Shown one piece after another: positions 1 through 12,000 of a DNA stretch of 64,000 nucleotides; positions within the stretch are counted from its first letter, which is position 1, and the number at the start of each line of letters is the position of its first letter. Source of the stretch: Polyangium jinanense (lineage in GTDB: Bacteria; Myxococcota; Polyangia; Polyangiales; Polyangiaceae); contig NZ_JAGTJJ010000007.1 of the NCBI RefSeq assembly GCF_028435365.1, positions 124,001 to 188,000 of the forward strand, in the 5' to 3' direction. The notes under the pieces were generated by a model. That model made no database searches and was not told where the DNA came from. It worked only from the letters and a program-made list of their open reading frames with translations. The translations under genes and the position numbers were made by a program.

Positions 1-3000
1 TCTCCGGCGCGCTCGACCTCGAGGAGGCCGTGCGGATCGTTTGCCTGCGCGCCCGAATCATGCAACGCGCCACGGGGCTCGGGAAGATGCTCGCCGTCTC
101 GATCGGCGCGGCGGACGGGCTCGTGCTCTTGCGAGGTCATGAGGATCGCGTGGGGATCGCGGCGATCAACGACCCGGGCTCGATCGTGCTCGCGGGGGAC
201 GAGGCGACGCTCACGGAGCTCATGCACGAGCTCACGGCGCGGTCCGTATCCTCACGGTGGCTGCGCGTCAATTACGCGTTTCATTCACCGCAGATGGGGC
301 CGCTCGCCGACGATCTTCTCGCGACGCTCGGGGCCGTGAAGACGGTGCACGGCCCGCACATGATCGCCATGTACAGCACGGTCTCGGGCGAGCGCGTGGA
401 GGGGGGCACGCTCGACGCCGCCTACTGGGCGGCAAACGTCCGATCGACGGTGAGCTTCGTGCGGGCCCTGGAGTCTGCGGCGGCCGCGGGCCATTGCAGT
501 TTCGTGGAAGTCGGGCCCCATCCGGTGCTGACGCAGAATATCGAGCAGTTCCTCTCCGCTCGCAACATCGAAGGTCGGGTCGTTCCGACGTTGCGGCGCG
601 GAAAGGACGCGAACGAGTGCCTGCTCTCGACGGTCGCGTCTCTGTATGTTGGCGGCGACGTGAACGATCTCGGACGATTGTATCCCCATGGTGGATCGCT
701 TTCGGAGCTGCCGAGCTATCGATGGAATCGGAAGCGATACTGGATCGACCGAGGGCAAACGCAACTGGGCAGGCGCGGCGCGCGTTCGACCGGGCATCCG
801 CTCCTCGGCGCTCAGGTTCACGCGGCACAAGCAAACGCCGTTTTCGAGGCCGTGCTCGCGATCGAGACGACGCCCTACTTGTCGGACCACAGGGTCTTCG
901 GCCGTCCCGTCGTTCCCGGGACGGCGCTGCTCGAGCTGGCTCGCGCCGCGGCGGAGGTGGTGCTGGGGGAAGGCGCGTATCTGCGTGTCGAGGGCCTGAC
1001 GATCCAGTCGCCTCTCGTATTGCCCGAGCAAGGCGCGGTGCGGGTGCAGGTGTCGATCTCGGACGCAGAGGGCGAAGCGGGGGCGGTCGCCATCCATGGT
1101 CAGTCCCTGTCGGCGCAGCCCGGCGAAGCGTGGACCGAGCACGCGAGCGGGCGCTTCACCAGGATAGCCCCTCCCGAGGCGCCGAGGCATTCGGCGTTGT
1201 CGGCCATTCGCTCGCGCTGCATGATTCCCGTCGACACGGTTCGGCTCTACGAAAGCTTCAGCGCGCGAGGGGTCGACTACGGCCCCGCCTTCCGGGGGAT
1301 TCGAGAGATCCATCGCGGCGAGGGAGAATCGCTCGCGCTCCTGGAGCTGCCGGAGAGCGCAGGTGACGTGGGGGAGAGCCATGCTTGTCACCCGGCATTG
1401 CTGGACGCCGCACTCCAGACGATCGGAGCGGCGTTCTCCTTGTCGGACGACAGCGCGTACCTGCCCTTCGAGCTGGGTACGTTTTCTTTGTGGAAGCGCG
1501 TCCCGGCGTCGGTCTTCGTGCACGCCACGGCGAGAACGCCCGAAACATCCCGCGGCGAGGTGCTGACCGGGGATGTCGTGCTGCTCGACGCGGGAGGGGA
1601 GCACGTTCTTTCGATCGAGAGCATCAGCTTCAAGCGCGCTGACGCCGCGGCCATGCCAGCCCCGAAGCGTCACACGCGAGAGGAATGGCTCTACGAACTG
1701 ACCTGGCCGGAAAAACCACTGCCGTCGAGCTCGGAGCGCCCGGCGAGCGAGGCGCAGGCTGGCGAGTGGCTGCTGGTCGGGGCCGATAGCACGCTCGCGC
1801 GCGGGCTCGCGGAGCGCTTGCAGGCCGCGGGCGCGTCATCGCGATTCGTGGACATCGGTGCGAGAGACGCGTTCGGGGCTGCGATCGAGGGTGCGCTCGA
1901 ATCGAGACCGTCCAACGTCGTGTTCCTGTGGGATTCGCAGGAAGGTGCCCCCGGATCGCTCTCGCCGTCGGAGCGGTCCGAAGACGCAAGCATTGCCCTG
2001 TTGAGCCTCGTGCAGTCGCTTCTCGGAGCTGACGGCGCGACGCCGCGCTTGACGCTGGTCACGGTGGGCGCGCATGCGGCGGCGCCATTCGAGTCCGTGG
2101 ATATGGTCGCGACATCGCTCTGGGGCCTCGGTCGCACCATCATGGAGGAGCGTCCGGAGCTCGGCTGCCGGCTCGTCGACCTCGATCCCCATGGCCGCGA
2201 TTCGCTCTCCGCGTTGTGGGCGGAGCTCGCGGCGAGCGACGGCGAGACGCAGGTGCTGTGGCGCGGCGCGACACGTCATGTGGCGCGTCTCTCGCGCGTT
2301 GCGGATCGGAAGCGATTCGAGATCCCGGATGCGCCGTCGTATCGCCTGGAGATCGCCCAAAAGGGCATGCTCGATCGACTGCACCTCGTGCCTGCCGAGC
2401 GGAGCGCGCCCGCGCCGGGTGAAATCGAGATCGAGGTGAAGGCCACCGGGCTGAATTTCCGCGACGTGATCCGGGCGCTCGGAATGGATCCGGCCGAGGG
2501 CGTCGAGATGGGCGGCGAGTGCGCCGGGATCGTCTCGGCCGTCGGCGAGGGCGTGACGGGTTTCTCGGTGGGCGACCCCGTGATGGCCATCGTGCGGGGC
2601 GCGTTCCGGCGATATACGACCGTGGACGCGCGCTTCGCGCATGCGCCGCCGGCGGGGTTGTCCCTCGAGCAGTCCGCGGCGATTCCGATCGTGTTCTTGA
2701 CGGCGTGGTATGGCCTGCGCGAGCTCGGTCGCCTCGAGGCCGGCCAGAGCGTTCTCATCCATGCGGCGGCGGGCGGCGTCGGCATGGCGGCGGTGCAGAT
2801 CGCGCAATGGATCGGCGCGCGGGTCTTCGCGACCGCGAGCCCGTCGAAATGGGATGTCGTGCGCGCGATGGGCGTCGAGCACGTGGAGAGCTCGCGCTCC
2901 CTCGCTTTCGCGGACGCGTTCCGGGCGGTGAGTGACGGGTTCGACGTCGTGCTCGATTCCCTCGCCGGCGCGTTCGTGGATGCGGGGCTCTCGCTGACGC

Positions 3001-6000
3001 GGTCCGGCGGGCGATTCCTCGAAATGGGCAAGACGGACATCCGATCGGCGGAGGACGTGGCTCGACGTCACCCTGGCGTCGAGTACCGCGCCTTCGACCT
3101 CTTCGAGGCAGGCCCGGATCGGATCCAGGAGATGTTCCGGCTCGTGGTCGACGGGTTTGTCCGAGGGCACCTCCGCCCCCTGCCGGTGCGCGTTTTTCCG
3201 ATTGAACAGGCGGAATCGGCGTTCCGGTTCATGGCGCAGGCGCGTCACATTGGCAAGATCGTCGTATTGCCCGCGCCGAGGCGCGATGCCATCGCTCCGG
3301 GCGGAGCCGTGCTCATCAGCGGCGGCCTGGGAGCTCTTGGCCTCGCTGTGGCACGATGGTTGTGGGAGGAGCATCACGTCTCGCACCTCGTGCTGCTCGG
3401 CCGGAGCGCTCCTTCTGGCGAGCGATTGCAAGCCGTGGAGGCGCTGCGTGCCGCAGGTGCACGTGTGACGGTGGCGCAGGCCGACGTGGCGGACATCGAG
3501 GCGCTACGGCGTGTCCTCGATGAAATGCCCCCGGAGCTCCCCCTGCGGGGCGTGATTCACGCGGCGGGCGAGGTCCACGACGCCGTGATCGCCCGACAAA
3601 CCCCCGCGTCGTTCGGGCAGGTGTTCCGGGCCAAGGTGCGCGGTGCGTGGAACCTCCACGAGGTGACACGAGGCATGGGCCTCGATTTCTTCGTGCTGTT
3701 CTCCTCGGGCGCTTCGCTCATCGGCTCTGCGGGGCAAGGCAACTATGCCGCTGCGAATGCGTTCCTGGACGGGCTCGCGCATGCGCGGCGCGCCGAGGGG
3801 CTCGCGGCCCAGAGCTTGAACTGGGGCCCCTGGAGCGGAGGAGGGATGGCCGACGCGCTGGGGGACATCCAGCGGGCGCGCTACCGGCGGCTCGGCGTCG
3901 GGGCGATCTCCCCGTCCGAGGGCGTTGCGCTCCTCGGCGAGGCGCTCTCGATGGCGGCTCCGCAGCTCGGTATCCTGCCTCTCGACCTGCGCGCGCTCGG
4001 AGAATCGCTGGGGCGTGAGATTCCCGCTCTCTGGCGATTGCTCGTGAAGGCGAGGTCGAGCCAGCCTTCGCCTCGAGCACTCGAGGGATGGGCGCAGAAG
4101 CTTTCGCTCCTTTCCGCGGAGGCGCGCACGTCGGAAGTGGAGGCAATGGTGCGTCGCGAGGCGGCTCGCGTGCTCTCGCTCGCGTCCGAGGACGAGATTG
4201 TCGACAACCGGCCGCTCCAGGAGCTCGGGCTCGATTCTCTGATGGCAGTCGAGCTGCGAAATGCGCTCGCGAAGCGCGTTGGTCAGGCCCTCCCGGCGAC
4301 GCTCCTGTTCGATCATCCCACCGTTCGCGAGCTCGGTCGGTACTTGCTCGACAAGAAGCTCGCCATCGCAGCGCCCGCCTCGGCGGTCGTGGCCGCGCCG
4401 CGCCCCCGTGATGCCGCCGATTCCATCGCGATTGTAGGAATGAGCTGCCGGTTCCCGGGCGCGCCTGATCCCGAGGCATTCTGGCAATTGCTCGTGGACG
4501 AGGTCGATGCGATTCGGACCGTGCCCGGCTCGCGCTGGGACGTCGATGCTCTTTATGATCCGGACCCCGACGCCGCAGGGAAGATGACGACGCGTTGGGG
4601 CGGATTTCTCGACGATATCGATCGATTCGATCCCCTGTTCTTCGGGATCTCGCCCCGCGAGGCCGCGAGCATCGATCCCCAGCAGCGGCTCCTTCTGGAA
4701 ACGACGTGGGAGGCCTTGGAAAGCGCTGGGATCGTTCCCGACGATCTGTGGGGAAGCTCGACAGGTGTTTATGTCGGGATCTGCGGTAACGACTACCAGG
4801 CGATGACCCTGGCCCAAGGCGCGGAGCGGCTCGACGCGTATTCGCTGCTCGGATCGGCGCACAGCGCCAGCGTGGGTCGCTTGTCGTATTGGCTCGGGCT
4901 CAAGGGGCCGAACCTCGCCGTGGATACGGCGTGCTCGTCCGCGCTCGTGGCCGTGCACCTCGCTTGCCAGGCGCTCCGCGTCGGCGAATGCACGCTCGCC
5001 GTAGCGGGTGGCGTCAATCTGATGCTGAACCCCGATGTCACGGTCTACTTCAGTCGCTTGCGAGCCATGTCGCCGACGGGTCGATGCCACGCGTTCTCGG
5101 CGGACGCCGATGGGTATGTCCGCTCCGAGGGTTGTGGCGTGGTCGTGCTGAAGCGGCTCGGCGACGCGCTGCGGGACGGCGATTCCATCCTCGCGGTGAT
5201 ACGTGGCTCGTCGATCAACCAGGATGGTCGGAGCCAGGGGCTGACGGCGCCCAATGGTCCGTCGCAGGAGGCGGTGATCACGCAGGCCCTCGCGCAGGCG
5301 AACGTCAGCCCGTCCTCCGTGCAATATGTCGAGGCCCATGGCACGGGCACGCCGCTCGGTGATCCCATCGAGGTGCAGGCGCTCGGCGCTGTGCTGGCCG
5401 AGGGGCGGACGTCTTCCGATCCGGTGATCGTCGGGTCGGTCAAATCGAATATCGGGCACACGGAGGGGGCTGCCGGCGTCGCCAGCATGATCAAGGTCGT
5501 GCTGTCGCTCCAGCACCAGAGTATCCCGCGGTCGTTGCATTTCACGGCGCCGAACCCGCACATTCCCTGGTCCGAGCTGCCGCTCAAGGTCGCGTCGGAA
5601 GCGACGCCGTGGAAGCCCAATGGAAGGCCACGGATCGCCGGCGTGAGCTCGTTCGGGTTCAGTGGAACGAACGCACACGTCGTGATCGAGGAGGCCCCCC
5701 GACGCGAGGCTCTCCCTGCGTCGCGCGACGACGCGCCGGCGTATCTTCTCACGCTATCGGCCAAGAGCCCTGCGTCCCTCGCCATGGCGGCGCGCGACCA
5801 CGCCGAGTACTTGTCGCAAACGGACGCGCCGCTCGCGGATATCGTTTACACTGCGTCCGCGCGGCGCGCTCATCACGAGCACAGGCTCTCGGCCGCCGGC
5901 AGGACGAAGGCCGAGCTCTCCGAGCTCCTGCATGCATTCGTGCGTGGGGAGGCTCCCTCCAGCGTCTCGCTGGGGCGTGCCCCGAGCACCGCGTCGAAGG

Positions 6001-9000
6001 TCGTCTTCGTGTTCTCCGGGCAGGGTTCGCAGTGGTCCGGCATGGCCATGGGCTTGCTGCAGCAATCGGCTGCATTCCGCCGGGCGCTCGAGGAGTGCGA
6101 CGCGGCTCTCCGTCCGCATACGGGCTTCTCGGTGATCGACGAACTCTCCTCGCCTCCCGAGCGTTCACGCCTCGATCAGACGTTCGTGGCGCAACCTGTG
6201 CTCTTCGCGTACGAGGTCGCCCTCGCTGCGCTCTATTCGAGCCTGGGCGTCACGCCAGATCTGGTCATTGGCCACAGCGTCGGCGAGATCGTTGCCGCGC
6301 ACGTCGCGGGAATCCTGGATCTCGGGGCGGCCGCACGTCTGGTTGCCATTCGAGGTTCGATCATGCAGCGGGCCACCGATCGAGGTCGAATGGTCGCGGT
6401 CTCGCTCTCTGAGGCAGACGCTCGCGCGGCGCTCGCCGGTCATGAAGATCGGGTCGGGATCGCGGCCGTCAACGATCCGGAGCAGGTGGTCCTCTCCGGA
6501 GATGCGGCGCTCCTCGAGCAGATCGTCGCGTCGCTCTCGGCGCGCGCGGTGAAATGCCGTGATTTGCGGGTGAAATACGCGTTCCATAGCCCGCTCATGG
6601 CCGACCTCGAGGTCGAGCTGGAAGAGGCGCTCGGCGCCCTGTCCTGCCGCAAAGCAGCGATCGGGATGATCAGCACCGTGACGGGCGCCGCGGTGGACTG
6701 GGAGGAGCTCACTGCCGCCTACTGGCGCAGGAACATGCGACAGACGGTCCGGTTTGCCGAAGCCATATCGGCTGCGTCGGCGGGAGGGCACGACCTCTTC
6801 CTGGAGGTGGGCGCTCACCCCGTCCTGTCGTCGAACGTGGCGCGCTGCCTGGCGGAGAATACGAAGGCCCAACCGATCGCGGCCGTGCGCAAGGATGATG
6901 AGCATTTGCGGCACGTGCTCTCGGCGGTGGGCGCGCTCCATGCAGCGGGAGCCCATGTCGACTGGAAGCGGATGTATGCGCAGGGCGGACGGCTCGTCGC
7001 ATTGCCCAAGTACCCCTGGCAGCGGGAGAGGTACTGGATCGACACCGCAGCCGATGCTCATGCGCTCACGCGAATCGATGCGGCTCGAACCGGCCATCCA
7101 TGGCTCGGCGCGCAGCTGTCCCTCGCGGGCGAGCAAACCGTGTTTCAGGGCGAGGTGAGCCTCTCCGCCGCACCGTATCTCGGAGATCACAGGGTCCTCG
7201 GCGAGGTTCTGCTTCCCGGTACCGCGCTCGTCGAGCTCGCGCGCGCGGCGGCTGCGCAGCATTTCCGAACGCAGCGCGTCCGGATCACGGATCTCGTCCT
7301 GGAGGCACCGATGCTCCTCGCGTCGAGCAAGGCTCGACCGATGCAGGTCACATTGGCGGAACGTGCGGGGCTCCTCGAGGCGACCATCCATAGCCGAGCG
7401 AGCGCCTCCGCGCAGTCCGGCGCATGGACGACGCACGCGAAGGGAGTCGCACGCCCGCTCGACGAGGCTGCAGAAGTGCCTTTCGTGGATCTGGACGCCG
7501 TGCGTGCTCGTTGCCGCGAGGTCATTGCGCCGGAGGAAGCTTATGAGGCCCTCGCGCAGGTAGGCCTCGCGTATGGCCCGGCGTTCCGTGCCATGAGGGA
7601 GCTTCACCGAGGTCCTCGGGAGGCATTGTCGCACGTCGTTCTCGACGCGGCGATGGTGCCCCCCGGAGACGCGTATGGTTTGCATCCCGTCTTGCTCGAC
7701 GCGGCTCTCCATACTCTGTTCGGCTTACTCGAGATCTCCGCCGTCGACACGCACGTGCCGTTCGCGTTCGGAGAAATCGACGTGTTCGGGACCGGGGCGA
7801 CGGAGGCCTACGTACACGTCCAGGCGACACGTGGTCCCGAGACGAGCGGCGCGAGCCTGGAAGCCACGGTGACGCTGATGGGCCGCGAAGGTCGCGTATT
7901 CGCTGTCCTCTCGCGCCTGAGGCTGCGGCGGGTGACGCACGCTGCGCTGCAGGCAGCCATCGGGGAGCAATCGCCCGAAGACAGCATGTTCGTCGTGCGC
8001 TGGTCCCCTCGGCCCATCCAGCCATCCGCAAAAGAGATCGCGGGGACGTGGCTCGCGATCGGGCAAAACGCATCGGTCGTCGACGAGATTGCTTCACGCA
8101 TTCGTGCGTCGGGGGCGAACTGCCTCGCCAGGACCGTGGACGAGTTCACCCGCGGCAATGGCGACGCACGTGATGCCTCGATCAACGTGCCGATCGACGG
8201 CGTCGTGTGCTCCTGGGGAGGGGCTTCGGCGCGAGATGACGGGAGGTCCGCGGCGGAGCGGGCGCAGAGCAATACGATCGACGCGCTGCATGTTTTGCAG
8301 ACGCTCCTGCGACGCGAGCAGATGCCGCGACGCCTGATCTGGGTGACGGAGAGGGCGCAGTCGACCGCAGCCGGTGACCCCATTTCGATCGTGCAGGCGC
8401 CGCTCTGGGGCCTCGTCCGCGTATTCGCAAAGGAGTATCCGGACGTTCATTGCACGCTCGTCGACCTGGAGGAGGCGACCGTCGGCGAGGTCGACGCGAT
8501 GCTGGGAGAGATTCACAGCACCGATCGCGAATCGGAGGTCGCATATCGAGGAGGTCAGCGTTTCGCCGCGCGGATCGTCCGTGCGCAGGCAACGCACGGG
8601 CAAGGCAGCGCCGAGATCGGCTGGAAGGAGGGGACCATTCTCATCACCGGCGGTCTCGGAGCGCTGGGGCTCTGGGTCGCTCGCTGGGCGTGGGAGGCGC
8701 ACGGAGCCGCGCACCTCCTGCTCGTGGGTCGGAGTGAACCGACGGCCGCACAGCTGGAGGAAATCGAGCGTCTTCGTGCCGAGGGCGCGCATGTCACGGT
8801 CATGCGCGCGGATGTCTCAGAGGGGCCCTCCGTTCAGGCGCTCGTCGATTCCATCCCCGCGGCGTGGCCGCTGCGAGGCATCGTGCATGCTGCGGGCGTG
8901 CTCGACGACGCGCCGATCCTCGACCAGACCGCTGCGCGTCTAGAGAAGGTCATGGCGCCGAAGGTCCTCGGCGCCTGGAACCTGCACGAGGCAACCCGGG

Positions 9001-12000
9001 GCCACAAGCTCGATTTCTTCGTGTCGTTCTCGTCCGCGACGTCGCTCTTTGGCACGCCGGGGCAGGGAAACTATGCGGCAGCCAACGCGTTCGTCGACGC
9101 GCTCGCGCACCACCGTCGTGCCGAGGGGCTCTCCACCCAAGCGTATCACTGGGGTCCGTTTGCCGATCGCGGCATGGCGGCGAACCTGCCCGAAGCGCAA
9201 AAAACACGGCTCGCGCGCATGGGCATACGAATGCTGGAATCGAAACGGGGGCTCGCGCTGTTCGGGCGCGCGCTCGCACACCCCGAGGCGGAGCTCCTGT
9301 TGATGCCGATCGATGTCACGGCGCTGGGGGCGTACTGGGGCGCCGAGCCGGAGAAGCCCTGGAGCGACTTGCTCGCGACGGCCGTGGGGCAGGCGCCGCG
9401 GCGCAACGGGCCTCTGCCGGTCGAGCGGACTTCGGCGCTCGATTCGACGGTCCCCGCCCAGGAGGATATCGAGGCGATGGTGCGCGCAGCCGTCGCGAGA
9501 GTCATGTCGCTGGAACAGGCATCCATTGCCGTCGATCGACCCCTCCAGGAGTTCGGGCTCAACTCGCTCATGGCCGTGGAGCTGCGAAACGCGCTGTCGA
9601 AGCGGATCGGCAAGCCATTGCCTGCGACGCTCGTCTTCGATTACCCGACTGTGGGCGCGCTCGCGCGTTATTTGCTAGAAATGACGCGTGCCCCGGCTGC
9701 TCGGGTCGTGGCGGCGCCGCCGAAAGCCACCGCACGACCTGAGGAACCCATTGCCATCATCGGGTTCGGTTGCAGGTACCCTGGCGGTGTCCACGACGGC
9801 GAAACGTTCTGGCGATTGCTGTCCGATGGCGTCGATGCGATCGGCGAGGTGCCGAAGGAGCGCTGGGACATCGACGAATATTTCGACCCCGATCCGTCCG
9901 TGCCCGGGAAGATCGTGACACGCATGGGTGGTTTCTTGCGGGAAATCGACCAGTTCGACCCGCAATTCTTCGGCATCTCGCCGCGAGAAGCGGAGCGGAT
10001 GGATCCCCAGCAGCGATTGCTGCTCGAGACGAGCTTCGAGGCGCTCGAGAATGCAGGAATCGCCCCGGAGACGTTGATGGGGCGGGACGCAGGCGTATTC
10101 GTGGGGCTCATGTACCATGACTATGCAGGGATGACCGGCGGCGCGCCCGAGGAGCTCGACGGCTACATGGGGACCGGAAACGCCGGCAGCATCGCGTCCG
10201 GACGTCTCTCGTATTTGCTCGGCCTCCGCGGACCGAGCCTGACGCTCGATACGGCGTGCTCCTCCTCGCTCGTGGCCATTCACCTCGCGTGCCGCAGCCT
10301 CCGCTCCGGGGAATCCAGCATGGCGCTCGCGGGCGGCGTCGCCGTGATGTTGACGCCTTCGACCTTCATCGAATTCAGCCGCCTCGGAGGCCTCGCGCGG
10401 GACGGGCGCTGCAAGACCTTCTCCGCCTCCGCCGACGGCGTCGCGTGGAGCGAGGGCTGCGGAATGCTGGCGCTCAAACGATTGTCCGACGCGGAGCGCG
10501 ACGGCGATCCGATCCTCGCGATCATTCGCGGGTCGGCGGTGAACCAGGACGGAAAGAGCCAAGGGCTGACGGCGCCGAATGGCCCCTCGCAGGAGCAAGT
10601 CATCCGGCGCGCCTTCGCCGACGCAGGCATCGACCCCGGCGCCGTGGATTACGTCGAGACGCACGGGACCGGCACGACCCTCGGAGATCCGATCGAGGCG
10701 AGCGCGCTCGGCGCCGTGCTCCGTGATGTCAGGACGCACGATGATCCGGTGATCATTGGCTCACTCAAGTCCAACATCGGGCACACGCAGTCGGCGGCTG
10801 GCGTGGGCGGCGTCATCAAGACGCTGCTCGCCATGCGCCACGGCGAGATCCCGAGGAGCCTGCACTTCTCGGCGCCGAGCCCGCACATCGCCTGGTCGGA
10901 GCTGCCATTGAAGGTGGCATCGGAGGCAATCCCCTGGAAGCCCGGCCGGAAGAAGCGGATTGCCGGCGTGAGCTCGTTCGGCTTCAGCGGCACCAACGCC
11001 CACGTCGTCCTGGAGGAAGCGCCGCCCCGCGTGGCTCCGCCGCCGTCGAGCAGCGCACCGCGGACCTATCTCCTGCCGCTGTCGGCGAAGAGCAGCGCGG
11101 CGCTCACGGCGACTGCGCGCATGTACAGCGATTACCTCGCAAGGGCCGAGGAGGACCTGGAAGCCATCGCGTACACCGCGAGCACGCGGCGCTCCCAGCA
11201 CGAGCATCGGCTCGCCGTGGTGGGCGAGACGAAGCAGGAGATCGCTGCGATCCTCGGCGGCTTCGTTCGCGGCGAGAGCCCTGCGGGGCTCTGCCAGGGG
11301 CGCGCGAGCGCCACGCCGCCCAAGGTGGTCTTCGTTTTTCCGGGCCAGGGGTCGCAATGGCTGGGGATGGGGCGAGAGCTCCTCGAAAAGGAGCCCGCAT
11401 TCCGCGAGGCCCTGTCGACCTGGGACGCGGCGATCCGGCATGAAGCGGGATTCTCCGTCATCGACGAGCTCCTGCGGGACGAGGCGACCTCGCGATTGGG
11501 TGAAATCGACGTGCTGCAGCCGGTGCTCGTCGCCGTCGAGGTCGCGCTCGCGTCTCTGTGGAGATCGTGGGGCATCGAGCCCGCCGCGGTCGTGGGTCAT
11601 AGCATGGGCGAGGTCGCGGCGGCGTTCGTCGCGGGGATGCTTTCCCTCGAAGACGCGGCTGCGGTGATTTGCCGTCGGAGCCGACTCATGCGGAAGCTGA
11701 GCGGAACCGGCGCGATGGCTCTCGTGGAGCTCGCGCTCGACGACGTGGAGAACGCGCTCGAGGGCTTCGAGGACGCATTGAGCGTCGCAGCGAGCAACGG
11801 GCCGCGCTCGACGGTGATCTCCGGAGAGCAGGGGGCTCTCGCAGAGCTTTTGGCCAAGCTCGATCAGCGAGGCGTATTCCACCGCAAGGTCAAGGTCGAC
11901 GTTGCGTCCCACAGCCCGCAGATGGATCAACTGCGGGACGATCTCCTGGCCCAGCTCGCGGGGGTCCGTCCGAGGGCGGGTCGTGTACCGATGTTGTCGA

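Noticed and set aside
1690..2300. A second, independent ketoreductase in module A
   Set aside because: It has the structural KR half but no NADPH loop or Tyr; it is the normal non-catalytic subdomain that precedes the ER.
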